Assembly (NCBI GenBank): GCA_018241505.1
Contig: JAFEDS010000005.1
Span: 539,078-603,077, forward strand
Direction of reading: 5' to 3'
Source: Pseudomonadota bacterium
GTDB lineage: Bacteria; Pseudomonadota; Gammaproteobacteria; Steroidobacterales; Steroidobacteraceae
DNA: 64,000 nucleotides
Part shown: positions 1 to 7,850 of the stretch, piece by piece
Position numbering within the stretch: position 1 is the first letter of the stretch
Layout: each line of letters begins with the position of its first letter
Translations under genes and position numbers: made by a program
Notes under the pieces: generated by a model
The model's database searches: none
What the model was told of the DNA's origin: nothing
The model's input: only the letters and a program-made list of their open reading frames with translations

Positions 1-78
1 CGACCTGGGCTCACACTGAGGGATGCATCGTTTGCCCAAGTCACTCCAGTCAATCCATTGGGAGACTTCCAGGAATAG
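1..78 (+). CDS. Possible 3' end of an upstream gene (partial)
   Basis: Reading frame 1 is open from the window edge to a TAG at 76-78 and gives 25 residues ending in PLGDFQE. The next gene, an MlaC-like protein, starts 55 bases later on the same strand, so this could be the tail of a co-transcribed upstream gene. The piece is too short to assign a family. A 75-base open frame can also occur by chance in GC-rich DNA. Confidence 0.25.
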   Translation, partial: RPGLTLRDASFAQVTPVNPLGDFQE

Positions 79-133
79 ATTGAGTCGTTGAGCAGTCTGG
101 CTTCGGACACGTTCCGAGCAACAGTGCCATCGA

Positions 134-826
134 ATGAAACTCATCTCACCCGCGGCGGCCGTCGTTTGGGCGGCCGCCGCGGGATGTTGCACTTTCCAAG
201 CGCCCACCGCAGCAACGCTACCGGTGACGGCTGTCGCAGAGGCACCTGCGCCAAGTCCGAGCGATGTCATCCAACAGGCAGCACAAGGTGCGTTGCATGA
301 ACTAGCCGCCAAACGGGACACCTATCGCAAGAACCCCTCTGATATACGTTCCCTGGTGGACAAGTATCTGCTCCCGCACTTTGACACGGAGTACGCGGCT
401 CGTCTGGTTCTGGGCCAGAATTGGAGGACAGCGACTGCCGAGCAACGCAGGCGATTCATAGAGGCCTTCTATCGCTCCCTGCTCACTCACTACAGTGGCG
501 CTTTGATCGATCTCACGCCCGATCAACTGCGGATATTCCCGACCCCGGTCGAACCGAGTGCCAGTCAGGCAACCGTACGCACGGAAGTGAGGCACGGTAA
601 TGCGGATCGCATCGCCGTGAATTATTCAATGCACAAGACCTTGGGCAGTTGGAAAGTGTACGACGTGAGCGTCGATGGCATCAGCTACGTCAAAAGCTAT
701 CGCGAGGACTTTGCGGAGCAGATTCAACAGCAAGGTCTCGAGTCTGTGATTGTGCGGCTCGAGAAGGGCGTGGGCAGCCCCGGGAACAGTCAGCCTCTTC
801 CCTTACCGAGCGGCGGCCCGTTGTAG
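134..826 (+). CDS. MlaC/Ttg2D-family phospholipid-binding protein, probable lipoprotein
   Basis: This 230-residue protein matches the MlaC (toluene-tolerance Ttg2D) family. Those proteins shuttle phospholipids across the periplasm between the MlaA outer-membrane complex and the MlaFEDB ABC transporter. Visible family features are the LVDKYLLPHFD segment near residue 75, the ARLVLGQNWRTAT segment near 90, the FIEAFYRSLLTHYSGAL helix near 108, and a closing YDVSVDGISYVKSYREDF stretch. The N-terminus is hydrophobic and contains AAGC at residues 15-18, a plausible lipobox; classical MlaC is a soluble periplasmic protein, so a lipoprotein form would be unusual. The tail is Pro/Gly-rich. No mlaF, mlaE, mlaD or mlaB gene follows, so the gene is an orphan in this window. 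The start has no obvious Shine-Dalgarno sequence. Confidence 0.85.
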   Translation: MKLISPAAAVVWAAAAGCCTFQAPTAATLPVTAVAEAPAPSPSDVIQQAAQGALHELAAKRDTYRKNPSDIRSLVDKYLLPHFDTEYAARLVLGQNWRTATAEQRRRFIEAFYRSLLTHYSGALIDLTPDQLRIFPTPVEPSASQATVRTEVRHGNADRIAVNYSMHKTLGSWKVYDVSVDGISYVKSYREDFAEQIQQQGLESVIVRLEKGVGSPGNSQPLPLPSGGPL

Positions 827-999
827 CGGGCTCGGGGGCGGATCAGCGCGCCGCCCGTCGCCTGTTCCATCAGATGAGCGATCCAACCGACGGAGCGCGC
901 AATCGCATAATGATTGTCCGGAACCGTTCTCCTCAAACGTCTTGGGCTCGGTCACGCGAACAACTTGCGTGCAATTTCCGAGCCTCGAGGAGCTACTTC

Positions 1000-1791
1000 A
1001 TGTCTGAATTGGCAAACAAGGTTGCTGTCGTCTATGGCGCAGGCGGCGAAATTGGCGGCGCTGTGGCCCGCGCTTTCGCACGCGAAGGAGCCAGGGTTTT
1101 TCTGACCGGACGCCGATTGGCACCCGTTGCGGCGGTTGCCCAGGAAATCGTGTCTTCTGGCGGCCTGGCTGAATCAGCGGTGGTGGATGCCCTGGACGAA
1201 CAGGCCATTGACGAGCATCTACAGTCTGTAATGACCGCGGCAGGTCGTATCGATATTTCGTTCAATGCGATGGGCAGCTCCATCGCCGCGGATTTGGGGG
1301 GACCGCTGGTCGATATGGATGTCCAACAATTCTCCGCGCCGATCACGCGCTATACCACTTCATACTTCTTGACTGCGCGTTTAGCTGCCAGGCGCATGCT
1401 TCCGAACAAGTCCGGGGTGATCATGACCGTCACGGCGCCTCCCGCAAGAATAGGCACGCCAAACGGAGGTTACGGCCCCTCACAGGCTGCCAAGGAGGCG
1501 CTCACACGCTACTTGTCCAAGGAACTCGCGCCTCAGGGTATCCGCGTGATTGGTCTGCAGGCGCATGGCATGCCGGAAACGGAGACCATCCGGGAGATAT
1601 TTGGCAGTAGGGCCAATGAAGCGGGAGTCACTTGGGCACAGTTCACAGGTTATCTTGCAAACACAAACCATCCAAAACGCTTCCTGACGCTCGCAGAAGT
1701 GGCCAACGCTGCCGCCTTTGTGGCTTCCGACAAGGCCAGCGGGATGATGGGCTCAACCGTCAATCTAACCCTGGGAGCCCTGGACGACTAG
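1000..1791 (+). CDS. SDR-family protein with an atypical active site
   Basis: This is a 263-residue short-chain dehydrogenase/reductase-fold protein. The start at 1000 is chosen because a GAGGAG ribosome-binding site lies just upstream and the Rossmann fold begins directly after it. The nucleotide-binding motif GAGGEIG is near residue 11, followed by an Arg pair (TGRR) that suggests NADP preference. The usual catalytic Tyr-x3-Lys is altered: the sequence reads YGPSQAAK, so Gln sits at the Lys position and the next Lys is three residues later. The usual Ser position lies in MTVTAPPARIG with no clear Ser. It may be a non-classical SDR or a binding-only homologue. The substrate cannot be predicted. 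It is separated from the MlaC-like gene by 173 bases and may be independent. Confidence 0.8.
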   Translation: MSELANKVAVVYGAGGEIGGAVARAFAREGARVFLTGRRLAPVAAVAQEIVSSGGLAESAVVDALDEQAIDEHLQSVMTAAGRIDISFNAMGSSIAADLGGPLVDMDVQQFSAPITRYTTSYFLTARLAARRMLPNKSGVIMTVTAPPARIGTPNGGYGPSQAAKEALTRYLSKELAPQGIRVIGLQAHGMPETETIREIFGSRANEAGVTWAQFTGYLANTNHPKRFLTLAEVANAAAFVASDKASGMMGSTVNLTLGALDD

Positions 1792-2360
1792 ATTGCGCAG
1801 CTTCCACGATTGTTGCCGCAGCAGTGGATTTAGCGAATTTAGAAAACTCGAGGTGTTGCCAGCGAGCACACGCTGCGCGAGGTCCAAGCGCGGGATGCCA
1901 AGAGCCGCTGGCCGATGCATTTTCAGCAAGCCGACGTGGAGCAGCTCCTCTTCGCGGAGCGCGCTTTCGAGGCCACGCGGGTCTCACGAGTTGACTCTTT
2001 CGCCCTTGGCGACAATGAGTCGACGGCGCTTCTTTCTGTACGCTGTCTAATTTGACAACCCGCCCATCCCGCGCTCAGTATTTGTTAACTCAGACAACGT
2101 CGTGATGAATAACTTTTCGGCTGGCTGCCACTGTTTGGGAAGGGGTCGCAGCTTCCAGAAGGAATGAGTCGTGGCTAATCGAATTCAAGCATGCGCGACT
2201 TCAACAGGCGTGCTGTCTGACACTCACGTTGTGCCGGCCTCCTCGGCGCTTTCGCCCCCAACCTCGAGGTGCTGCTGGGCAGTACGGCCCGGCCCCGGGA
2301 GAATCGTCTAGTCGGCACGCACACTCGTCATCGGCTTCCGCGAATCTCAGGGAGATCTCA
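1792..2360 (+). other. Region without an intact gene (569 bases)
   Basis: No complete gene is supported between the SDR gene and the kelch-protein gene. The first half contains a coding-like tail ending at 2055, listed separately. The second half (2056-2360) is richer in A and T around 2080-2130 and probably carries the promoter of the kelch gene, but I cannot place convincing -35 and -10 boxes. No tRNA fold or clear terminator was seen. Confidence 0.5.
1843..2055 (+). pseudogene. Possible decayed gene remnant (C-terminal piece)
   Basis: One frame is open from just after a TAG at 1840-1842 to a TGA at 2053-2055. It encodes about 70 residues with protein-like composition, including HTLREVQARDAKSRWPMHF and ERAFEATRVSRVDSFALGDNE. 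There is no credible start with a ribosome-binding site. The upstream sequence continues in a different frame (GFSEFRKLE), which would fit a frameshift. I do not recognise the family. It could be the 3' end of a lost gene, or chance coding potential in GC-rich DNA. Confidence 0.3.
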
Positions 2361-4517
2361 ATGAAGACAACCATTAACGGTCGTGTCGAGCTTCGCCGCT
2401 ACTTCGCTCTCAAAGCAGCCGCATTCTCAGCGGCCCTCCTTCTGAGCACCACCTCGGCAACGGCAGCCGCCGCCGAAGGTTGGACTCCGTTGGCCAACCG
2501 GCCATCGGTCAACAGCATTCAACTCATGATTCTCATGACCGACGGGTCGATCATGGTCCATACATTCGACGACATTCAGACGTGGGTCAAACTCACTCCC
2601 GATGCCAAAGGCAGTTACATCAATGGAACGTGGACAACACTCGGAAAAATGATTACACCTAGGCTCTACTTCGCTTCGCAGGTATTGCAGAACGGCAACC
2701 TCTGGGTCATGGGCGGCGAATACACCGGTCCATTCGAGGATGCGAATTGGGGCCCGCAGGCCGAAATCTACAACCCGCGCAAAAATAGCTGGTCCGAAGC
2801 TGCCGGCTACCCGCCGCAAAGCGGCTGCGGACTCGTGCCCGTCACTTCCGGTGTGAATCTGACTGCCGGTTCCACCGCTGTCGACGGTATCTACTCAACC
2901 TATCGAATTTTGCCCGGGTGGACGATCGCGGGTCCGGGGATACCGGCTAAGACGACCGTCGTGCAGGTGGAGTCTCCGACGAGTTTGAGCATGTCTGCCA
3001 AGGCGACGGCCAGCGGGCCCGCGGTGGTTCAATTCGTGGGGGAACCTGCGAGTTGTTTTGGCGACGATCCGTCGATACTGGTGCCCGGACGCAAAATTCT
3101 GGCGGGCAACCTGCTTGGCCCGGAAACCTACCTGTACTCGATAGCGGAGAACGCATTCACACCGACCGGGACCAAGGTTTATAACGACTCGAGCGACGAA
3201 GAAGGCTGGGCCGTTCTTCCGAGCGGACAGATTCTGAATTACGACCTGTTTCAGAGTATAGCGACCAACTCGGGTTACGCGGAGAAGTACAACCCTGCAA
3301 CCGGTGATTGGACCAGTATCAGTCCGGCCGATGGAACCGCGCGGGGCACCCTGCCCGTTCTGAGTGATCCGGAAGTCGGTTACGAGCTCGGACCGATCCT
3401 CCGGCTCCTGGACGGCCGCGCCCTGGTCATTGGCGCCAATCAACACACCGCACTCTATTCGCCATCGAAGAATAGCTGGGCGCCTGGGCCTGACATGCGC
3501 GCCGATCTCACGGGGCCCGGTGGAACGATCCGGAACGCGCTGTTCGGGGCGGATGATGCGGCCGCTGCCATTTTGCCGAACGGTCATGTGTACCTGACGG
3601 CCGATCCGGGTCCAAATCCGATTGCATCGAACGCGGGTACTCGGGCCGGATCGCCCTCAGTGCAACTACCCAGCACCGCCGGCATGCAGTCCACGTGGAG
3701 CGTCGCACAGGCTGACGAAAAGCATACGACAATCCCTTCAAACACGGTGATCTACAGCGTCGACAGCCCCACATCAATTACTCTTGGAACATTCGATTCG
3801 AGCGGTAACCTGATAAAGCGCAACGCATTAAATACGCAAGCGAACATCCCCCTGGTGTTGGGAGGCGTTTTCAGCTCTCCGACGCAGCTCTTCGACTTCA
3901 ACCCGGATGCCGGAACCATGACTCCCATTGCCGGTCCAGCCGGCTCAATCCTGGCAACCCAAGGTTCCTTTGTCACGCGCATGTTGGTGTTACCCACGGG
4001 GCAACTGCTGTTCAGCGACAGCTCAAATCAGCTCTACGTTTATACGCCGCGCGGGTCGGCCCCTGCGCAATTGCGGCCGGTGATCCTGAATATCGATTAC
4101 AGAGGCGATGGAGTATTCAAATTGACCGGTATACGACTAAACGGTCAGTCCGCCGGTGCCGCATATGGCGATGACGATCAAATGGACGAGAACTATCCGC
4201 TCGTCCGCCTGCAGAATCCGGCAAACGGCAACGTCTATTATTGCCGCAGCACGAATTGGGATTCCGTCCGTGTGGGTAGCAATCGGCCGGAAACAGTCGA
4301 CTTTACCCTCAATCCCGCAGTGACTCCGGGCAGATATGAGCTGACTGTGGTGGGAGCGGGGATCGCTTCCAAGCCGGTACCGATTCGAATCAGGGGTGAC
4401 GAGCTCGTGGAAACTGGTGCAGAGCCCGCCGCGCAACTGCCCAGCGCGTCACGCCGGCCGGCTAGCGGGCCGAGCAAGCTGCTGAGGGCCCCGAAACCCG
4501 TTCACCCGCGCCACTGA
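2361..4517 (+). CDS. Secreted kelch-repeat / galactose-oxidase-like protein
   Basis: This 718-residue protein has a typical signal peptide in the first 34 residues or so, with hydrophobic AAAFSAALLL and an Ala-rich cleavage region. The start at 2361 follows a GGGAGAT ribosome-binding site. The body is a beta-propeller with kelch-like blades, for example the region with NGNLWVMGGEY and PQAEIYNPRKNSW. The C-terminal domain, from about residue 570, resembles the DUF1929/Ig-like domain of galactose oxidases and ends in GRYELTVVGAGIASKPVPI. The C-terminal domain lacks the HTVNTDQR-type segment that supplies a copper-ligand His in galactose oxidase, so oxidase activity is doubtful. About residues 155-215 hold a Gly/Ser/Thr-rich insert between blades. 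A Pro/Arg-rich tail follows. The likely role is an extracellular or periplasmic carbohydrate- or surface-binding protein. Confidence 0.75.
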   Translation: MKTTINGRVELRRYFALKAAAFSAALLLSTTSATAAAAEGWTPLANRPSVNSIQLMILMTDGSIMVHTFDDIQTWVKLTPDAKGSYINGTWTTLGKMITPRLYFASQVLQNGNLWVMGGEYTGPFEDANWGPQAEIYNPRKNSWSEAAGYPPQSGCGLVPVTSGVNLTAGSTAVDGIYSTYRILPGWTIAGPGIPAKTTVVQVESPTSLSMSAKATASGPAVVQFVGEPASCFGDDPSILVPGRKILAGNLLGPETYLYSIAENAFTPTGTKVYNDSSDEEGWAVLPSGQILNYDLFQSIATNSGYAEKYNPATGDWTSISPADGTARGTLPVLSDPEVGYELGPILRLLDGRALVIGANQHTALYSPSKNSWAPGPDMRADLTGPGGTIRNALFGADDAAAAILPNGHVYLTADPGPNPIASNAGTRAGSPSVQLPSTAGMQSTWSVAQADEKHTTIPSNTVIYSVDSPTSITLGTFDSSGNLIKRNALNTQANIPLVLGGVFSSPTQLFDFNPDAGTMTPIAGPAGSILATQGSFVTRMLVLPTGQLLFSDSSNQLYVYTPRGSAPAQLRPVILNIDYRGDGVFKLTGIRLNGQSAGAAYGDDDQMDENYPLVRLQNPANGNVYYCRSTNWDSVRVGSNRPETVDFTLNPAVTPGRYELTVVGAGIASKPVPIRIRGDELVETGAEPAAQLPSASRRPASGPSKLLRAPKPVHPRH

Positions 4518-4583
4518 CACATTGGGTGTGATGGCCGGATGGTCGGTCACGCGCGGAACGCCGCGCGGGCCGACCCGTCCACG

Positions 4584-4901
4584 TCATGGCTTCAGATACC
4601 GGGCCAGCGCAAAGGCCGCGCCCCATACAGATAGAAGCATTCCCGCCCCCGTGACCACCATCCACAGCTTCGCTCGCTCAATGGTGGTGCGCAGAGACTC
4701 GATGGATGCCCTGACCGATCCAAATTCTTTCGCCACCTCCGTGAACTCCTTCGCCACTTCAGTTTTGAATGAAAGAAATTCTGTTCGCAGCATATCGAAG
4801 GCGCTCCGCAGCGATCTGATATCCGCTTTGATCTCCGTCACATCGGCCTGCAGATGCTGCACGTCCGATTCCAACTTCACAATTCGACCCTCATCAATCA
4901 T
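4584..4901 (-). CDS. Small coiled-coil protein with a C-terminal membrane anchor
   Basis: This is a 105-residue protein. The start at 4901 is chosen because AGGAG lies seven bases upstream. Residues of about 5-75 form a heptad-rich coiled coil (VKLESDVQHLQADVTEIKAD and onward) containing a short internal duplication (TEVAKEF twice). One transmembrane helix follows (WMVVTGAGMLLSVWGAAFAL), then a short basic tail ending RYLKP. The layout resembles haemolysin-XhlA-like or DUF1640-like small membrane proteins. Function is unknown. It is convergent with the kelch gene and stands alone. A longer start at 4931 is possible but has no good ribosome-binding site. Confidence 0.65.
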   Translation of the reverse strand: MIDEGRIVKLESDVQHLQADVTEIKADIRSLRSAFDMLRTEFLSFKTEVAKEFTEVAKEFGSVRASIESLRTTIERAKLWMVVTGAGMLLSVWGAAFALARYLKP

Positions 4902-5223
4902 GACTGTCTCCTGGATGGCACGCGCATTCATTGAAAGCTGCCCTCGTGAAGCGGGCTGCCGTGATGCAGTCCAATGATCGCAGCATAGGCCCAGGTGTGC
5001 GTGCGGGCGGGTTGAATTTACGTGCAATACCAGCGATTTTACGCGCGAGGACCGTAATACGTCATCCACGTTGGAATCAAAAACACTCGGCTATGACCAT
5101 TCAATTTGGCGCGAACGAATCTAACGACACGTGTAAGACCGGCGTCCGGGTAGGTGCAGTATGGCACCACGGTGAGCGCACGTAGGAAATCGACGTCGCT
5201 CGTGCCGAGAAACCGACGACTCG
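4902..5223. other. Intergenic stretch, no gene seen (322 bases)
   Basis: This is the space between the small coiled-coil gene and the stop of the TetR gene, both on the minus strand. It should hold the promoter of the coiled-coil gene and the 3' end of the TetR transcript. The short open frames here have no ribosome-binding site or recognisable protein features. I saw no convincing hairpin or RNA gene. Confidence 0.5.
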
Positions 5224-5856
5224 TCAACTCGACTGTGGGATCAGATAGCCGACGACCAGGCGCGTCGTCTCATTGATGAGCGCCTCTATCGCGTCGTCAG
5301 AATCGATCTTCTGATGCAGAACGGCCGTATGCGTCAGCGCCTCGATGGTGGTTACGCATACAAACGCCGCAAGACCGAGATCGGCAACACGAATCTCATC
5401 CCGATGGCGCTCCAGATAGGTCGCGAATAAAGCATAGTTTTGTCGGTTGAAATTCTCCCGGTTCTCCAGCCTGCCCAAGGGCGGAATCTGCTCGGTGAGT
5501 ACCCGATGCAGCTTGGGGTCAATTCGATGCGCCTCGACGGCGACGGTCACCAGCTTTCGCACGCCCTGCGCCAATGGAAGCGCTACAGCGTCCGCCAGTT
5601 CCCCGCGAACTGCCTGCATGACTTCCTCGTTGTGGCGATCGATGAGAGCTGCGACGAGCGCTTCCTTGCTGGGGAAGTATTGATAGAGCGAACCCACGCT
5701 CACGCCGGCCAGCTCGGCGATCCGGTTGGTGCTGGCCTGATCGAAACCCTCCTTGACCAAAATGCGAGCAGTTGCTTCCAGAAGCGCATCGACCGTCACC
5801 CGCGACCGCTCCTGCATCGGCAATTTCCGCAGATTTGTGCGCTTCTTCCTGGCCAG
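5224..5856 (-). CDS. TetR-family transcriptional regulator
   Basis: This is a TetR/AcrR regulator of about 210 residues. The N-terminal helix-turn-helix is clear: RSRVTVDALLEATARIL, then STNRIAELAGVSVGSLYQYF and PSKEALVAALIDRH. The variable ligand-binding domain follows. The likely start is CTG at 5856, reading xARKKRTNLRKLP, because a GGAGGG ribosome-binding site lies about eight bases upstream and family members commonly begin with such a basic arm. The first downstream ATG is at 5817 and has a weak site. The gene is divergent from a DinB-like gene across 58 bases that contain a palindrome, so it probably represses itself and that neighbour. The ligand is unknown. Confidence 0.85.
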   Translation of the reverse strand: MARKKRTNLRKLPMQERSRVTVDALLEATARILVKEGFDQASTNRIAELAGVSVGSLYQYFPSKEALVAALIDRHNEEVMQAVRGELADAVALPLAQGVRKLVTVAVEAHRIDPKLHRVLTEQIPPLGRLENRENFNRQNYALFATYLERHRDEIRVADLGLAAFVCVTTIEALTHTAVLHQKIDSDDAIEALINETTRLVVGYLIPQSS

Positions 5857-5870
5857 GACGACTGCCCTCC

Positions 5871-5905
5871 AATGCGAGTATCTAAAGCGAGTGATCGCTC
5901 GTATT
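5871..5905. promoter_or_regulatory. Candidate TetR operator
   Basis: A core palindrome AGCGA-N4-TCGCT spans 5886-5899. It is flanked by near-inverted arms AATGCGAG (5871-5878) and CTCGTATT (5898-5905, one mismatch). It lies between the divergent TetR and DinB-like genes, where a TetR autoregulatory operator is normally found. Assignment is by position and symmetry only. Confidence 0.5.
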
Positions 5906-5914
5906 CTGGGCCAC

Positions 5915-6409
5915 ATGAAAACCGCAGACAACACACTTCAGCACTTGTTCCAGTTCAAAGCGTGGGCGGACGATGGGTTGTTGACCGCCCTTGCCCACCT
6001 TGGGAGCCAATCCCCCATCACGCAATTGGCGATCGAGGCTTTGAGCCACACCTGCGTGGTAGACCAGATATTCGCCGCGCACCTCAGGCGCAGGAGCCAC
6101 GCATACAGCTCAGTCAACTTGACGCAGATGCCGACGCTGGAAGCGCTATCAGCCGATATCAGAGCAAGCGATCGTGAGTATCTCGAGTACGTGGTGAAGT
6201 TGGATCACAACCAATTGGCCGAGCGGATCGACTTCGCATTCACGGGCGGTGCCCGTGGCTGCATGTCACGCAAAGAAATGCTCATGCATGTGATTACACA
6301 CGGTGTGGGCCACCGGGGGCAGGTCAGTGCGCTGATGCTGCTCAATTCTGTCGCGCCGCCCAAAGACGGTTTCACCACCTATCTACATGAAATGGCGGGT
6401 CGCCGTTGA
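5915..6409 (+). CDS. DinB-family protein (putative metal-dependent, four-helix bundle)
   Basis: This 164-residue protein belongs to the DinB/DUF664 superfamily of four-helix bundles with a three-His metal site. The expected elements are present: an N-terminal FQFKAWADDGLLTAL helix, a His in LSHTCVVDQIFAAHL near residue 50, and the C-terminal signature HVITHGVGHRGQVSALM near residue 130, which gives the paired His ligands. Bacterial members include thiol-dependent transferases and many proteins of unknown role; which applies here is not visible. It is divergent from a TetR gene and is the likely target of that repressor. Confidence 0.85.
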   Translation: MKTADNTLQHLFQFKAWADDGLLTALAHLGSQSPITQLAIEALSHTCVVDQIFAAHLRRRSHAYSSVNLTQMPTLEALSADIRASDREYLEYVVKLDHNQLAERIDFAFTGGARGCMSRKEMLMHVITHGVGHRGQVSALMLLNSVAPPKDGFTTYLHEMAGRR

Positions 6410-6805
6410 GTCGCCTGCGCGAGAATACGCACTGCGCTGCGCAGAGCACTTTCGGAGGCGCGTCCATGCCCGAGCATACGCCGCGCTTCTCGCGGTTCAG
6501 CATGAAGCTTACGGCATCTACAACATCGCCGAGCGTGATGCGGACGTACTGACTGAGAAAGCCAGACGCGACCTCGAGTGGCGTGACGACGTGCGGCTTC
6601 CGGAAGATGCCGTAACGCAGAGTCCTGCGTGATTTGGCTGGAGCGCCTGCGCGCCGCGTCCGACCGCGAGCGTTGAGGGTAAGCTTGACCTTTGCAGGGC
6701 GGATCGCAAAGAACTATTTACAGAAGATGATTCTGCGGCGCCGAAGCGTACACTATTCCTCAAAGGCCCGGCCTCACCGATCCCATGGTCGGGCGAAGAG
6801 GATAT
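6410..6805 (+). other. Region without an intact gene (396 bases)
   Basis: The first half contains the 3' remnant of an epimerase-like gene, listed separately. The second half (6633-6805) is the leader of the CBS-domain gene. It has a TTGACC hexamer at 6685-6690 with no good -10 at standard distance, and a small inverted repeat CAGAA-N5-TTCTG at 6721-6735. No RNA gene was recognised. Confidence 0.5.
6462..6632 (+). pseudogene. Remnant of an NAD-dependent epimerase/dehydratase-type gene (3' end)
   Basis: The frame ending at 6632 encodes ARAYAALLAVQHEAYGIYNIAE followed at once by a second segment reading VLTEKARRDLEWRDDVRLP. In NAD-dependent sugar epimerases, the element ending in GIYNIAE is normally followed some tens of residues later by a KAxRELGW element near the C-terminus. 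Here the two elements are almost adjacent, as after an internal deletion, and the Rossmann-fold N-terminus is missing. No start or ribosome-binding site is evident. I read it as a decayed gene, although a short expressed peptide cannot be excluded. Confidence 0.5.
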
Positions 6806-7249
6806 ATGCTTATCAGTCAGATCCTGCAGGCGAAGCGACCGGGCGTCGTCGTCGTGTCCCCCGAAACCTCCATTCGCTCCGCCATTGCGGAAATGGTGCG
6901 CCAGCATGTCGGCGCCCTCGTCGTGATCAATGAAGACGAACGGCTGTTGGGGGTAGTGTCGGAACGCGAGATCATTCGCAACTTGGACCTGGAAGGTTCT
7001 GACGAGATGGCCACGGTAGTGGGCGATGTCATGCGAACCGATGTTCCGGTGGCCAGGCAGGAGGATACGGTCGTGTCGGTAATGGAAGTGATGACGGCCA
7101 CACATGCCAGGCATGTACCGGTGGTCGCCTACGGCCGGCCGATCGGCATTGTGAGCCTCGGCGACATCGTCAAGTCACGCCTGAACGAGACGACCCAGGA
7201 AAACACCATACTGAAGGATATCGCGCGGGTTCACTGGTTGTCGGGCTAG
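6806..7249 (+). CDS. Two-CBS-domain protein
   Basis: This 147-residue protein consists almost entirely of a tandem CBS (Bateman) module, which binds adenosyl nucleotides such as AMP, ATP or SAM and usually regulates a partner. The first CBS repeat covers about residues 8-70 (SIRSAIAEMVRQHVGALVVI and LLGVVSEREIIRNL). The second covers about 75-135 (VSVMEVMTATHARHVPVV and PIGIVSLGDIVKSRL). The start at 6806 has GAGG five bases upstream. It stands alone and is convergent with a cheW gene. The effector and partner are unknown. Confidence 0.9.
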   Translation: MLISQILQAKRPGVVVVSPETSIRSAIAEMVRQHVGALVVINEDERLLGVVSEREIIRNLDLEGSDEMATVVGDVMRTDVPVARQEDTVVSVMEVMTATHARHVPVVAYGRPIGIVSLGDIVKSRLNETTQENTILKDIARVHWLSG

Positions 7250-7285
7250 AAATTCTCGGTCGGACCCTGCCCGGAAGACCCCAGC

Positions 7286-7828
7286 TCAGCCCTCGCTGAC
7301 CTCCGCCAGCGCCTCCACTTCCTCCGGCCCCAGCAGCCGATCGACATCCAGCAGAATCACAAACTTCCCATCCACCTTGCCCATGCCCTGCACGAAGTCG
7401 GTGTGCACGTTCATCCCGAAGCGCGGCGCGGGTTCGATCTCGGTTCCTGGAATATCCAACACGGCTTGCACGGAGTCGACCACGATACCGATGACCTGAC
7501 GCGCGGTGCCGGCTCCCACCTCAATGATCACAATGCAAGTTCGCTTGGTTACCGCACTCGCCGGCTTGCCGAAGCGCACCGACAGATCCAACACGGGGAC
7601 TACAGCACCGCGCAAATTGATGACACCGCGCACATACGGCGGCGTCATCGGCACCGCCGTGATGTTTGCGTACTCCATGATCTCTTTGATGACCAGAATC
7701 CCGATTGCGAATACCTCGCCGCTCAGTACAAATGTGAGATATTGCTGGATGTGGTCCGGCTCGCCCGCCTGCGTGAGCGGCGGGCGGCCCGGGGCCTGGG
7801 TGGCCGATTCGATGTTTGGCCGACTCAT
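7286..7828 (-). CDS. cheW: CheW-type chemotaxis coupling protein
   Basis: This 180-residue protein is a single CheW domain that links chemoreceptors to the CheA kinase. Family features include QQYLTFVLSGEVFAIGILVIKEI near residue 27, then VRGVINLRGAVVPVLDLSVRFG and the closing GKFVILLDVDRLL. The start at 7828 has AGGAG seven bases upstream. It lies 22 bases downstream of a chemoreceptor gene on the same strand, so the two are probably co-transcribed. No cheA, cheY, cheR or cheB is present in the window. Confidence 0.93.
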   Translation of the reverse strand: MSRPNIESATQAPGRPPLTQAGEPDHIQQYLTFVLSGEVFAIGILVIKEIMEYANITAVPMTPPYVRGVINLRGAVVPVLDLSVRFGKPASAVTKRTCIVIIEVGAGTARQVIGIVVDSVQAVLDIPGTEIEPAPRFGMNVHTDFVQGMGKVDGKFVILLDVDRLLGPEEVEALAEVSEG

Positions 7829-7850
7829 CGGGCTCTCCTGATCCGTAGGC

